A program made the position numbers and the translations under genes. Below are positions 54,269 through 62,658 of a DNA stretch of 64,000 nucleotides, piece by piece. The stretch is taken from positions 186,001-250,000 of the forward strand of contig NZ_FMTP01000001.1 of NCBI RefSeq assembly GCF_900100155.1, read 5' to 3'. This stretch comes from Ancylobacter rudongensis. GTDB lineage: Bacteria > Pseudomonadota > Alphaproteobacteria > Rhizobiales > Xanthobacteraceae. The notes beneath the pieces were generated by a model. That model had not been told where the DNA came from, searched no databases, and saw nothing but the letters and a program-made list of their open reading frames with translations. Each line of letters begins with the position of its first letter. Positions within the stretch are counted from its first letter, which is position 1.

Positions 54269-55374
54269 GCGGGGATGTCCTTGAATGCCTCGCCGGGGGC
54301 GAATCCGGCCACCATATCGAGCGCGGGATGCACCAGCGCCAGCGCCTTGAAGAGCGTGCCCATCTGGCCTTCGTCCGACCCGGCGAGGCGCAGACGCGCC
54401 GCCTCCACCATCTCCCGGTCGGCCTCGCTGGCGGCGCGCTTCAGCCGGAAGGCGCGATCATCCAGACCAAGCCGCTGCAGCAGCTCGCCCTGGCCGACGG
54501 GTCCGAAGACACGCGCGCCGGCCGTCGATGCGGCGCGGGCGAGGGCGTCAAAATCGACATGGGCGGTGAGATCGGCGTGCCCGGGATGGGCCAGCACATC
54601 GTCAAAGGCGTGCCGGTAGAGCGCCTGCAGCGTGTCGCCGAAACCGCCGGCATGGCCGTAATCGACCAGCAAGGCCGCGCCGCCGGTGGTGGCGAGCCGG
54701 GCGCCGAGTTTGGCGGCGACGGACAGGCCGAGCGGGCAGATTTCCAGCACCGCGCCGAGCGGGGCGGCGGCGAGGCGGGCCTCGCCACGGGGATCGAGCC
54801 GGGCGCCGGGGCGCAGGCCGAAAGCGAGCTTGCCCTCCGGGTCGAGGCCGACCATGCGCTCGGCGAGGCCGTCCGGCGTGCGGACGAACTGGCGGATCGG
54901 CAGCGCGTCGATGAATTCGTTGGCAAGCAGGACCAGAGGGCCGGGCGGGAGCTCGTCAAGGCTGCCGACCCATTCGACGGGGTGGCTGCCAAGGGTCTGC
55001 GCCTGGATCTGCCGCAGGCGCGGCGAGGCTTCCACCAGCACCACGCGGGCCGCTTCGAGGAAGCCGGGCACGCGGGCGGTGGCGCGCAGCATGTCGGCCA
55101 TCATCGTGCCGCGCCCGGGGCCGAGCTCGGCAAGGACGAAGGGCGCGGGCGAGCCGAGCCGCAGCCAGGTTTCCGCCGCCCACAGGCCGAGCAGTTCGCC
55201 GAACATCTGGCTGATTTCCGGCGCGGTGATGAAGTCGCCTGATGTGCCGAAGGGCTCGCGCGTGGTGTAGTAGCCGAGCGTGGGGTGGAACAGGCACTGC
55301 TCCATATAGTCGGCGACGGTGATCGGCCCGGTGAGGGCGATCTGCCGGCTGAGATGTTCCGCCAGCGGGGTCAT
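54265..55374 (-). CDS. Class I SAM-dependent methyltransferase (NDUFAF7/MidA, DUF185 family)
   Basis: A 369-residue protein. The N-terminus TVADYMEQCLFHPTLGYYTTREPFGTSGDFITAPEISQMFGE (residues about 19-60) and the SAM motif LAELGPGRGTMMADMLR are diagnostic of the NDUFAF7 group, with later LLANEFIDALPIRQFV and GAALLVDYGHAGGFGDTLQ. In mitochondria NDUFAF7 dimethylates an arginine of a complex I subunit; a similar role in bacteria is plausible but unproven. It overlaps lgt upstream and pgeF downstream by 4 nt each. Confidence 0.92.
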   Translation of the reverse strand: MTPLAEHLSRQIALTGPITVADYMEQCLFHPTLGYYTTREPFGTSGDFITAPEISQMFGELLGLWAAETWLRLGSPAPFVLAELGPGRGTMMADMLRATARVPGFLEAARVVLVEASPRLRQIQAQTLGSHPVEWVGSLDELPPGPLVLLANEFIDALPIRQFVRTPDGLAERMVGLDPEGKLAFGLRPGARLDPRGEARLAAAPLGAVLEICPLGLSVAAKLGARLATTGGAALLVDYGHAGGFGDTLQALYRHAFDDVLAHPGHADLTAHVDFDALARAASTAGARVFGPVGQGELLQRLGLDDRAFRLKRAASEADREMVEAARLRLAGSDEGQMGTLFKALALVHPALDMVAGFAPGEAFKDIPA

Positions 55375-56219
55375 GGGGCGCTCGCGCTCAGCGCCGGGCG
55401 GCGGCGGGCGCGCCAGACCAGCCAGCTTCCCAGCGCCAGCATCGGCAGCGAGAGCAGCATGCCCATGGTCAGCCAGCCGCCGAGGAGATAGCCGATCTGC
55501 GGGTCCGGCTCGCGGAAGAACTCGACGAAGATGCGGGCGCAGCCATAGAGGAACACGAACATCCCCGCGACCGTGCCCGGCCGGGCCAGCGCCCCGGCCC
55601 GGATGGCGATCTGCAGTAGGATGAAGATCGCCAGCCCTTCCAGCCCGGCCTCATAGAGCTGGCTGGGATGGCGCGGCTCCGGCCCGCCATGGGGGAAGAC
55701 GAAGGCCCACGCCACGTCCGTCGGGCGGCCCCACAATTCGCCGTTCACGAAATTGGCCAGCCGGCCGAGGAACAGGCCGACCGGCACCACGCTGGCGGCG
55801 ATGTCGAGCATCGAGACGAAGGGTAGGCTTCGCCGCCGGCAGAACAGGTACATGGCGAGGATGGAGCCGAGGAAGCCGCCATGGAAGGCCATGCCGCCAT
55901 GCCAGAGGGTGAAGGCCTCCCACGGGTTCGCGGCATAGAAGGGCAGGTTGTAGAACAGCACATAGCCGATGCGCCCGCCGAGGATGACGCCGACCGCGAT
56001 CCACACCACCGCGTCGTCGAACTCCTCCGGCTTGATCGGGGCGTGGCCGCCCCACAGCGCCGGGCTCGAACAGAGCCGCTTGGCCATCCACCAGCCGAAC
56101 AGCAGCCCGCCGATATAGGCGAGCGCGTACCAGCGTATGGCGAAGGGGCCGAGCTCGATCAGCACCGGGTCGATGTTCGGGAAGGGCAGGGCGAAGAGCG
56201 GCGGGGCGAGCATGAGCAT
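55371..56219 (-). CDS. lgt: Prolipoprotein diacylglyceryl transferase
   Basis: A 282-residue membrane protein with about seven helices. Lgt signatures are WHGGMAFHGGFLGSILAMYL near residue 100, the strictly conserved GRLANFVNGELWGRPTD near 145 and RHPSQLYEAGLEG near 180. It adds diacylglycerol to the lipobox cysteine of prolipoproteins. The ATG at 56219 starts MLMLAPPLFALPFPNIDPV; a second ATG two codons later is equally possible. Its stop overlaps the following gene (ATGA). Confidence 0.95.
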   Translation of the reverse strand: MLMLAPPLFALPFPNIDPVLIELGPFAIRWYALAYIGGLLFGWWMAKRLCSSPALWGGHAPIKPEEFDDAVVWIAVGVILGGRIGYVLFYNLPFYAANPWEAFTLWHGGMAFHGGFLGSILAMYLFCRRRSLPFVSMLDIAASVVPVGLFLGRLANFVNGELWGRPTDVAWAFVFPHGGPEPRHPSQLYEAGLEGLAIFILLQIAIRAGALARPGTVAGMFVFLYGCARIFVEFFREPDPQIGYLLGGWLTMGMLLSLPMLALGSWLVWRARRRPALSASAP

Positions 56220-56426
56220 CCAATATCTCGGCGGAAGGCGGGCGGACGCGGGTGCGGTGCAGGCGACGAGCGACCGTTCCGCTTTGCCCCCGTTGCGTGA
56301 CGGGATCAAGGCGCCTTATGCCGGCGGCGGGGACGTCCGGGCCGGTTGCCCTTGCGATCACCGCCCCCGCGCCCCATTGTTTCTGCAAAGGCACGGCATA
56401 GTACCGGCCTCACCCGGGAGATGACC

Positions 56427-56693
56427 ATGACCCAGACCACCGGCCGAATCTTCGACGATTTTGCCAAGCTGATGAACGACGCGGCCGGCGTCGCCACCGG
56501 CGTGCGCCGCGAGGCGGAAGGCGTGATGCGCGCCCAGGCCGAGCGCATTCTTCGCGAACTCGACGTCGTCACCCGCGAGGAATTCGAGACGGTGAAGGAA
56601 CTTGCCGCCGCCGCCCGCGAGGAAAACGAGCGCCTTAGCGCCCGTCTCGCCGCGCTTGAGGCGACGATCGATCCGCCCGATTCGCTCGGCTGA
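56427..56693 (+). CDS. ubiK: Accessory factor UbiK family protein
   Basis: An 88-residue protein starting MTQTTGRIFDDFAKLMNDAAG and continuing as one long helical coiled coil (REELEE-like pattern in VTREEFETVKELAAAAREENERLSARLAALE, residues about 49-79). This is the BMFP/UbiK pattern. UbiK helps the aerobic ubiquinone biosynthesis complex in proteobacteria. The start at 56427 has CGGGAG 7-8 bases upstream, better spaced than the ATG two codons earlier. It is divergent from lgt. Confidence 0.9.
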   Translation: MTQTTGRIFDDFAKLMNDAAGVATGVRREAEGVMRAQAERILRELDVVTREEFETVKELAAAAREENERLSARLAALEATIDPPDSLG

Positions 56694-56797
56694 GTCTTTT
56701 TCGCACAAGCTTTCGCGCGCAACGCTTGTGGACGTTTCGCCTTGGTGCTTGCCGCGCCGGGGCGAATCCCCCGACAAGTCAATTGTGCCAATTTTCG

Positions 56798-56825
56798 CCA
56801 TGGTCCGTTTTTCTACGGACCATGG
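56798..56825. repeat. Perfect 11-bp inverted repeat upstream of the YbjN-like gene
   Basis: CCATGGTCCGT and ACGGACCATGG are separated by TTTTCT. It lies in a locally AT-rich 272-bp stretch between ubiK and the YbjN-like gene, 140 bp before the latter's start. There is no T run after either arm, so an operator or RNA hairpin is more likely than a terminator. Confidence 0.6.
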
Positions 56826-56965
56826 TACAACGGTCGTAGCGAGGTACGGATTCAGCGCGATATAGTTGGGACGACGGCGATTCGTTTTATTCTTGAACGG
56901 CTTGTCGGGAACCGTCGCGTTGCGTGCGTTCGACCCCCTCCGCGTCCACCCTCGCGAGGTCGAGC

Positions 56966-57466
56966 ATGACCTATACTAGTGACTTCGAGACCGACACCAG
57001 TCTGAACCCACTCGACCTGGTCGAGCGCATGGCCGCGCTCAACGAATGGGCGTTCGAGCGCTCGGCCGAGGACGAGATCACCATCTCTCTGGAAGGGCGC
57101 TGGACGGACTGCCATGTCTCGTTCCAGTGGATGGACGAGGTCGAGGCGCTGCACATCGCCTGCGCCTTCGACCTGAAGGTGCCGGAGAAGCGCAAGACCG
57201 AAGTGCTGCGCCTGCTCTCGCTCATCAATGAACAGATGTGGGTGGGCCATTTCGACCTGTGGTCGAAGGAGGGCGTCATCATGTTCCGCCACGCGCTCCT
57301 GCTGGCCGGGGCGGAAGCCACCGACCGCCAGTGCGAGGTGCTGATGGAGTGCGCCATCGAGGCGGTGGAGCGCTATTTCCCCGCCTTCCAGTTCGTCGTC
57401 TGGGCCGGCAAGACCGCCCGCGAGGCGATGGACGCCACCCTGTTCGAGACCGTCGGCGAGGCCTGA
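56966..57466 (+). CDS. YbjN domain-containing protein
   Basis: A 166-residue protein. The YbjN fold is recognised from NPLDLVERMAALNEWAFERSAEDEITISLEGRW (residues about 13-45), HIACAFDLKVPEKRKTEVLRLLSLINEQMWVGHFDLW, and RHALLLAGAEATDRQCEVLMECAIEAVERYFPAFQFVVW. YbjN proteins resemble secretion-chaperone folds and are often stress- or motility-linked regulators of unknown mechanism. GCGAGG precedes the start at 56966. It is followed 108 bp later by proC on the same strand, the standard alphaproteobacterial order. Confidence 0.9.
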   Translation: MTYTSDFETDTSLNPLDLVERMAALNEWAFERSAEDEITISLEGRWTDCHVSFQWMDEVEALHIACAFDLKVPEKRKTEVLRLLSLINEQMWVGHFDLWSKEGVIMFRHALLLAGAEATDRQCEVLMECAIEAVERYFPAFQFVVWAGKTAREAMDATLFETVGEA

Positions 57467-57574
57467 GCGCGTCGCCGGCGTACGCTTCTCGCCGTGCCAT
57501 TGCCAAAGACGCGTGCGAGCGGCACTAAGGCCCTGTGACGGCGCGCGGTGTCGCGCGGGCAGGGGAGTTCGATC

Positions 57575-58399
57575 ATGGCCACACTTTCCGACATTCCCGG
57601 CCGGGTGCTGCTTGTCGGCGCCGGCAAGATGGGCGGCGCCATGCTGGAAGGCTGGCTCGATCTCGGGCTCGATCCGGCGCTGGCGGCGGTGATCGATCCC
57701 GGCCCGCCGCCGGAAATCGCCGCCCTCATCGAGGCGCGCGGCGTGGCGCTGAACCCGCTCAATGGCGGCCCGCCCGCGGTGATGCTGCTGGCGGTGAAGC
57801 CGCAGGTCGCCCCGGACGTTCTTGCCCGGGTGGCGCCGCTGGCCGATGCCGGCACGTTGATCGTCTCGGTCATGGCGGGGCGCACGCTCGGCTTCCTCGA
57901 ATCGTTCTTTCCGGCGGGCGCCGCCGTGGTGCGCTCCATTCCCAACACGCCGGCGGCGATCGGCCGCGGCGTGACGGTGGCGGTGCCGAATGGGGCCGTC
58001 ACGCCGGACCAGATGAACATTGCCGACGCGCTGCTGCGCGCCACAGGCGGGGTCGAATGGGTGGCGGACGAGGCGCTGATCGACGTCGCCACCGCCGTTT
58101 CCGGCTCCGGGCCGGCCTATGTGTTCCTGCTGGCCGAGGCGCTGGCGGCGGCGGGCGTCGAGGCCGGGCTGCCGGCGGACATGGCCGACCGGCTGGCGCG
58201 GGCGACCGTGGCGGGGGCGGGCGAACTGATGGTGCGTACCGGCATCGACCCGGCGCAGCTGCGGCGCAACGTCACCTCGCCCAACGGCACCACGGCGGCG
58301 GCGCTTGCCGTGCTGATGGACCAGGAGAAGGGCTTCGGCCCGCTGCTGGCGGAGGCGGTGGCGGCGGCGGCACGGCGTTCGCGCGAACTCGCTGGCTGA
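57575..58399 (+). CDS. proC: Pyrroline-5-carboxylate reductase
   Basis: A 274-residue protein. The Rossmann motif VLLVGAGKMGGAMLEGWL is at the start, AVKPQ near residue 70, VVRSIPNTPAAIGRG near 115, and the C-terminal catalytic region has AVSGSGPAYVFLLAEALAAAG and TVAGAGELM. It reduces pyrroline-5-carboxylate to proline. CAGGGGAG supports the start at 57575. Length is normal for the family. Confidence 0.96.
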   Translation: MATLSDIPGRVLLVGAGKMGGAMLEGWLDLGLDPALAAVIDPGPPPEIAALIEARGVALNPLNGGPPAVMLLAVKPQVAPDVLARVAPLADAGTLIVSVMAGRTLGFLESFFPAGAAVVRSIPNTPAAIGRGVTVAVPNGAVTPDQMNIADALLRATGGVEWVADEALIDVATAVSGSGPAYVFLLAEALAAAGVEAGLPADMADRLARATVAGAGELMVRTGIDPAQLRRNVTSPNGTTAAALAVLMDQEKGFGPLLAEAVAAAARRSRELAG

Positions 58400-58510
58400 C
58401 GTTCCCGCTTTCGTGCGGCAACAGTGCGTGTGAGGGCGCGCCGGGGTCTTCTCCTTGGCCAGGGCACGCCTTACATAGAGGTGAGGCAACGTTCAGGACA
58501 GGAGGTCTTC

Positions 58511-59209
58511 ATGGCACGCTCCCCGGGAACGAAAGCGACCGCCGACAAACCGAGCGAGACGCGCGCCCTCGCCCTCGACAGCTTCATGCGGCTGCTGGCG
58601 CGGATGCCGTTCGAGCGCATCAGCCTCGGCGCGGTGGCGGACGAGGCGAAGATTCCCCTCGCCGAACTGCGCGCCTGCTTCGGCTCCACCTTCGACATGC
58701 TGGCCGGCTTCATGCGCGAGGTCGATGCCAAGGTGCTCGCCCCCGCCAGCGACGACATGGCGGACGAGCCGGCCCGCGACCGGGTGTTCGACGTGCTGAT
58801 GCGCCGGCTCGACGTGCTGGCGCCGCATAAGGCGGCGCTGCGCTCGCTGATGGATTCGGCCCGCCGCAACCCGTTCTTCGGGCTGGCGCTGAACAAGCTC
58901 TCCGTTCGCTCGCAGCAATGGATGCTGGCGGCGGCGAGGATCGACACTGCCGGCCTCAAGGGCGCGGTGCGGGCGCAGGGGCTGGCGCTGGTGTTCGCCC
59001 GGGTGATGCAGACCTTCCTCACCGATGACGACCCGGCGCTGGCCCGCACCATGGCGGCGCTGGACCGCGAGCTGGCGCGCGGCGAGCGGGCGCTCGGCCT
59101 GATCGAGGGCGCGGTGTGCCTGGCCACCGGACGACGCGGGCGTGGCGGCAAGCCGCCCGTTACCGAACCGGAAGCGGGACCGGCGCCGGAGGCCCCGGCG
59201 GCCGCTTGA
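58511..59209 (+). CDS. TetR-family-like transcriptional regulator
   Basis: A 232-residue protein with a strong ribosome-binding site (CAGGAGG). The N-terminal helix-turn-helix is in ALDSFMRLLARMPFERISLGAVADEAKIPLAELRACFGS (residues about 18-56), as in TetR proteins though somewhat diverged. The remaining helical part includes DRVFDVLMRRLDVLAPHKAALRSLMDSARRN and a proline/alanine-rich end. The target is unknown. It follows proC by 111 bp and precedes csaA by 96 bp, so it could be part of the same transcript. Confidence 0.85.
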   Translation: MARSPGTKATADKPSETRALALDSFMRLLARMPFERISLGAVADEAKIPLAELRACFGSTFDMLAGFMREVDAKVLAPASDDMADEPARDRVFDVLMRRLDVLAPHKAALRSLMDSARRNPFFGLALNKLSVRSQQWMLAAARIDTAGLKGAVRAQGLALVFARVMQTFLTDDDPALARTMAALDRELARGERALGLIEGAVCLATGRRGRGGKPPVTEPEAGPAPEAPAAA

Positions 59210-59305
59210 CACAGGCCGGGCCTCGCCTTCAGTAGCCCGGTCCGAGGACGGGCTATGCACCCTCCGTCATGTCCAGCCCCGAGGAGCCACCATGAGGAGT
59301 TCGCC

Positions 59306-59659
59306 GTGAGTCTTGCCCCGCTCGAACAGATCACCTTCGCCGATTTCCTGAAGGTGGACATCCGCGTCGGCACCATCATCCAGGCCGAGCCCTTCCCCGA
59401 GGCGCGCAAGCCGGCGCTCAAGCTGGTGATCGATTTCGGCCCGCATATCGGCTGCAAGAAATCCTCGGCGCAGATCACCGTGCATTACGCCGCCGAGGAC
59501 CTGATCGGCCGGCAGGTGGCGGCGGTGGTGAACTTTCCGCCGCGCCAGATCGGTCCGATCATGTCCGAGGTGCTGACGCTCGGCTTCCCCGACGAGGATG
59601 GCGCCGTGGTGCTGTTCAAGCCCGACCGGGAAGTCCCGAACGGCGCGCGGCTGTTCTAG
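59306..59659 (+). CDS. csaA: tRNA-binding protein CsaA-like
   Basis: A 117-residue protein from a GTG at 59306 with GAGGAG upstream. The OB-fold tRNA-binding domain is seen in [43 protein letters not shown] and [26 protein letters not shown], which match CsaA. CsaA is a chaperone-like dimer that binds tRNA and has been linked to protein export. Family length is normal (about 110). It converges on the histidine kinase gene, 11 bp away. Confidence 0.93.
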   Translation: MSLAPLEQITFADFLKVDIRVGTIIQAEPFPEARKPALKLVIDFGPHIGCKKSSAQITVHYAAEDLIGRQVAAVVNFPPRQIGPIMSEVLTLGFPDEDGAVVLFKPDREVPNGARLF

Positions 59660-59670
59660 GTCCGCATCGT

Positions 59671-61074
59671 TCAGACCGGAATCCGGATCGCCGCGCGCAG
59701 GCCGCCCAGCGCGCTTTCGCCGAGGATGACGTCGCCGCCATGGGCACGGGCGGCGTCGCGGGCGATGGTGAGGCCGAGGCCGGAGCCGCCGGCATCCTGG
59801 TTGCGCGCCTCGTCCAGCCGGAAAAACGGGCGAAAGACATCCTCGCGCAGCTCGGGCGCGATGCCGGGCCCGTCATCATCGACCGCGATGGTGAGCCAGC
59901 GCTCGTCGCGCGTGCCCGATATCTCGATGCGGGAGGCGTGCCGGCCGGCATTGCCGACCAGATTGGCGAGGCAGCGGCGAAAGGCATCGACCCGCACCAT
60001 CACCATCGGGTCGCCGCTGTAGCTGGCGCTGACCTTGGCGCCCTGGCGCTCGGCATTGACCCGCGCCTCCTCGATCAGCCGCGCCATGTCGGCCATCGCC
60101 GGCGCCTCGGCGACATCCTCGCGGGCGAAGGCGAGATAGGCTTCCAGCATGCTCTGGAGATCGTCGACATCCTTGCGCAGCGCCTCGGTGTCGGCACTGT
60201 CGCCCAGCAGCGCCAGTTCCAGCTTGAAGCGGGTGAGGATGGTCCGCATGTCGTGGCTGACGCCGGCGAGCATGGTGGTGCGCTGCTCGATCTGCCGCTC
60301 GATGCGCCGCTTCATCTCCAGGAAGGCCAGCGCCGCGCCGCGCACCTCGCGCGCGCCGCGCGGACGGAAGCCGGCGACGTCGCGCCCCTTGCCGAAGGCG
60401 ATGGCGGCATCGGCCAGCGCCTCGATCGGCTTGATCTGGTTGCGCAGGAACAGGATGGCGACCGCCATCAGCACCAGCGCGGTGCCCACCATCCAAAGAA
60501 GGAAGATGTGCGAGTTGGAGAGATAGGCCTGGCTGCGGCGGGCGAACACCCGCAGCACCATGTCGTCCATCTGCACCCGCACCTCGATCAGGTTCGAATT
60601 GCCCACCGTGTCGGTCCAGAACGGCCGGTGCAGCCGCTTGGCCAGTTCGCCGGTGAAGGCGGAATCGAGGGTGGAGAAGAACGGCTTGGGGCCGGGCGGG
60701 GGCAGGCGCTCGCCGGGCAGGAAATCCACCGTCAGGCCCATGGTGATCTGGGCGATGCGCTTGATCCGCTCCTGGTCCTCCACGGTGGGAAAGGCGACGG
60801 CGAGCTGGGTGACGGCGGTGATGTCCTGCGACACCGCGGCCGAGAGCCGGCGCGTCACCGTGTTGTAGTGGCGCTCCATGAAGACGAAGGCGAGCACCGA
60901 TTGCAGGATCACCACCGGAGTGACGATGATGATCAGCGACCGGGCGAACAGCCCCTTCGGCATGATGCGGTTGAACCACGCGCCGAAGCGGGCATTGTTC
61001 TCGCGCATGCGGCGCTGGGTCAGGCGAAGGCGGGCGCGGGCGGCGCCGACGACGCTGGTGTCGAGCGCGCTCAA
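59671..61074 (-). CDS. Sensor histidine kinase (EnvZ-like)
   Basis: A 467-residue two-component sensor. An N-terminal helix (FARSLIIIVTPVVILQSVLAF), a periplasmic domain of about 120 residues, a second helix (IFLLWMVGTALVLMAVAILFL), a HAMP region, the HisKA box SHDMRTILTRFKLELALLG with the phosphorylated histidine, and the ATPase region with LVGNAGRHA, DDGPGIAPE and GSGLGLTIARDAARAHGG are all visible. It is encoded from a TTG that overlaps the response-regulator stop (TTGA); an ATG 22 codons downstream is an alternative start. Confidence 0.93.
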   Translation of the reverse strand: MSALDTSVVGAARARLRLTQRRMRENNARFGAWFNRIMPKGLFARSLIIIVTPVVILQSVLAFVFMERHYNTVTRRLSAAVSQDITAVTQLAVAFPTVEDQERIKRIAQITMGLTVDFLPGERLPPPGPKPFFSTLDSAFTGELAKRLHRPFWTDTVGNSNLIEVRVQMDDMVLRVFARRSQAYLSNSHIFLLWMVGTALVLMAVAILFLRNQIKPIEALADAAIAFGKGRDVAGFRPRGAREVRGAALAFLEMKRRIERQIEQRTTMLAGVSHDMRTILTRFKLELALLGDSADTEALRKDVDDLQSMLEAYLAFAREDVAEAPAMADMARLIEEARVNAERQGAKVSASYSGDPMVMVRVDAFRRCLANLVGNAGRHASRIEISGTRDERWLTIAVDDDGPGIAPELREDVFRPFFRLDEARNQDAGGSGLGLTIARDAARAHGGDVILGESALGGLRAAIRIPV

Positions 61075-61811
61075 GGAGCGACGACCAGCCGGTAGCCGAC
61101 GCCGCGCACCGTCTGCACATAGGCGGGATTGGCCGGGTCGCGCTCGATCTTGCGGCGCAACCGGTTCACCTGCACGTCCACCGCGCGGTCGCCGGCGGCG
61201 ACGCCGGGGGCGACGAGGTCCTGGCGCGGCACGGTCTGGCCCGGCGCCTCGCCCAGCACCCGCAGCATGTCGCGCTCGCGGTCGGTGAGACGCACCATCT
61301 CGCCCTCGCGGGTGAGTTCGCCGCGCGCCAGATGGAAGCTGAACGGGCCGAAGCGCACCGTCTCGATCGCCTGCGCCGGCGGGGTGGCCGAGCGCTTGAT
61401 GATGTTGCCGATCCGCAGCAGCAATTCGCGCGGCTCGAACGGCTTGGCGAGGTAGTCGTCGGCGCCGATCTCCAGCCCCTCGATGCGGTCGCCCGGCTCG
61501 GAGCGGGCGGTGAGCATGAGGATCGGCACGGAAGAGGTTTCCCGCACACCCCGAGCGAGGTCGAAGCCGGTTTCGCCCGGCATCATCACGTCGAGGATCA
61601 GCAGGTCGAAGGTCAGGCCGGCGAGGCGGGCGCGGGCATCGGCGCCCGATTCCGCCGTGGTGACGCGGTAGCCGTGCTCGCTGAGAAAGCGCGAGAGCAG
61701 GTCGCGGATGCGCCGGTCATCGTCGACGATGAGCAGGTGGAAGGCGTCGTCGGCAGGCATGGTGCGGGCTTCCCTTGCCGCCGCGACCGGGCTGTGGCGG
61801 GCGTCGAGCAT
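61071..61811 (-). CDS. OmpR-family response regulator
   Basis: A 246-residue regulator. The receiver domain has LLIVDDDRRIRDLLSRFLSE, the phospho-accepting Asp in LLILDVMMPGETGF and the Lys of YLAKPFEPRELLLRI. The winged-helix output domain includes LTDRERDMLRVLGEAPGQ, VDVQVNRLRRKIE and the C-terminal VRGVGYRLV. The ATG at 61811 has GGAGG 6 bases upstream; a shorter start at 61760 also exists. It is cotranscribed with the MarR gene (12 bp upstream) and the kinase. In Rhodobacter the PetR regulator next to a MarR-type PetP has this pattern. Confidence 0.93.
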   Translation of the reverse strand: MLDARHSPVAAAREARTMPADDAFHLLIVDDDRRIRDLLSRFLSEHGYRVTTAESGADARARLAGLTFDLLILDVMMPGETGFDLARGVRETSSVPILMLTARSEPGDRIEGLEIGADDYLAKPFEPRELLLRIGNIIKRSATPPAQAIETVRFGPFSFHLARGELTREGEMVRLTDRERDMLRVLGEAPGQTVPRQDLVAPGVAAGDRAVDVQVNRLRRKIERDPANPAYVQTVRGVGYRLVVAP

Positions 61812-61823
61812 GGAGGTCCTCCG

Positions 61824-62408
61824 TCAGCCGGCCGGCCGGCTGCGGGTGGCGCTGCGCGCCTCCACGGCCTGGTCGGCGCGGGCGATCAGCTTCTCGGTCG
61901 CGCTGCGATCTTCCGGGTCGATCATGGCGACAAGAAAGCGGCGCACGAGATCGCGCGACTCGCCGCCGCTCTCCTCCAGCGCGCGGCGCAGGCGGCGCGA
62001 CTGGATGGCGACGAATTCCTGGGTCAGCGCCTCGCCCTTCGGGGTGAGGTAGAGCAGGCGCTGGCGGCGGTCGGAGGCGCCGGCGCGGCTGTCGATGAAG
62101 CCCTGGTCCACCAGTTCCCGCAGCACCCGGCCCAGGCTCTGCTTGGTGATGCGCAGAATGTCCAACAGGTCGGTGACGCGCATGCCGGGATGGCGATTGA
62201 CGAAATGCAGCACCCGGTGATGCGCCCGGCCGAAGCCGAAGCCGTGCAGGATCTCGTCGGGATCGCTGACGAAATTGCGATAGGCGAAGAACAGAAGCTC
62301 GATCAGGTCGAGCATCGGTTCGCCTTCGGGGGCGGGGGACAGGCGCGGGGAGGCCCCCGGCTCGCTCTTGCCGGTGCGCGCTGTCAGCGAGACATTTATG
62401 TCAGCCAT
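61824..62408 (-). CDS. MarR-family transcriptional regulator (PetP-like)
   Basis: A 194-residue protein. The winged helix is in GRAHHRVLHFVNRHPGMRVTDLLDILRITKQSLGRVLRELVDQGFI (residues about 60-105), with the wing DRRQRLLYLTPKGEAL. The N-terminal LIELLFFAYRNFVSDPD is typical of the PetP group. The longest start (62408) has a poor ribosome-binding site, while an ATG at 62315 has GAAGGCGAA before it, so the start is uncertain. It is first in an operon with the response regulator and kinase. The divergent ilvE begins 250 bp away. Confidence 0.9.
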   Translation of the reverse strand: MADINVSLTARTGKSEPGASPRLSPAPEGEPMLDLIELLFFAYRNFVSDPDEILHGFGFGRAHHRVLHFVNRHPGMRVTDLLDILRITKQSLGRVLRELVDQGFIDSRAGASDRRQRLLYLTPKGEALTQEFVAIQSRRLRRALEESGGESRDLVRRFLVAMIDPEDRSATEKLIARADQAVEARSATRSRPAG

Positions 62409-62658
62409 GTTGACTTTTTTCGTTATGATCGTTACCCAGATGTCCCGTTCAACGAAAGGATCGTTCGGCTAGCCGCCCGATCCGGCTCGGAACAGGATAG
62501 AGTCGCGCTCGCTCTACCGAGCCGCGACGATAACGGGACTTCGGCCGCGAGGCAAAGCGTTGCGCTCTCGCCTGACAGGCCGTAGCCACCATGCCGAAGG
62601 AACAGAAGGGCTCCGGCGCCTCCCATGGCGCGCTGGCGCCCCGGTTGGGAGACTTACC

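Noticed and set aside
56900-56940. Possible general-stress (EcfG-type) promoter, GGAAC followed by CGTT, before the YbjN-like gene
   Set aside because: The spacing between the two elements is 14 bases, not the expected 16-17, so it is not supported.
59740-61095. 451-codon plus-strand frame opposite the histidine kinase
   Set aside because: Translation is rich in H, Q, D and G without domain features; the kinase on the minus strand is unmistakable.
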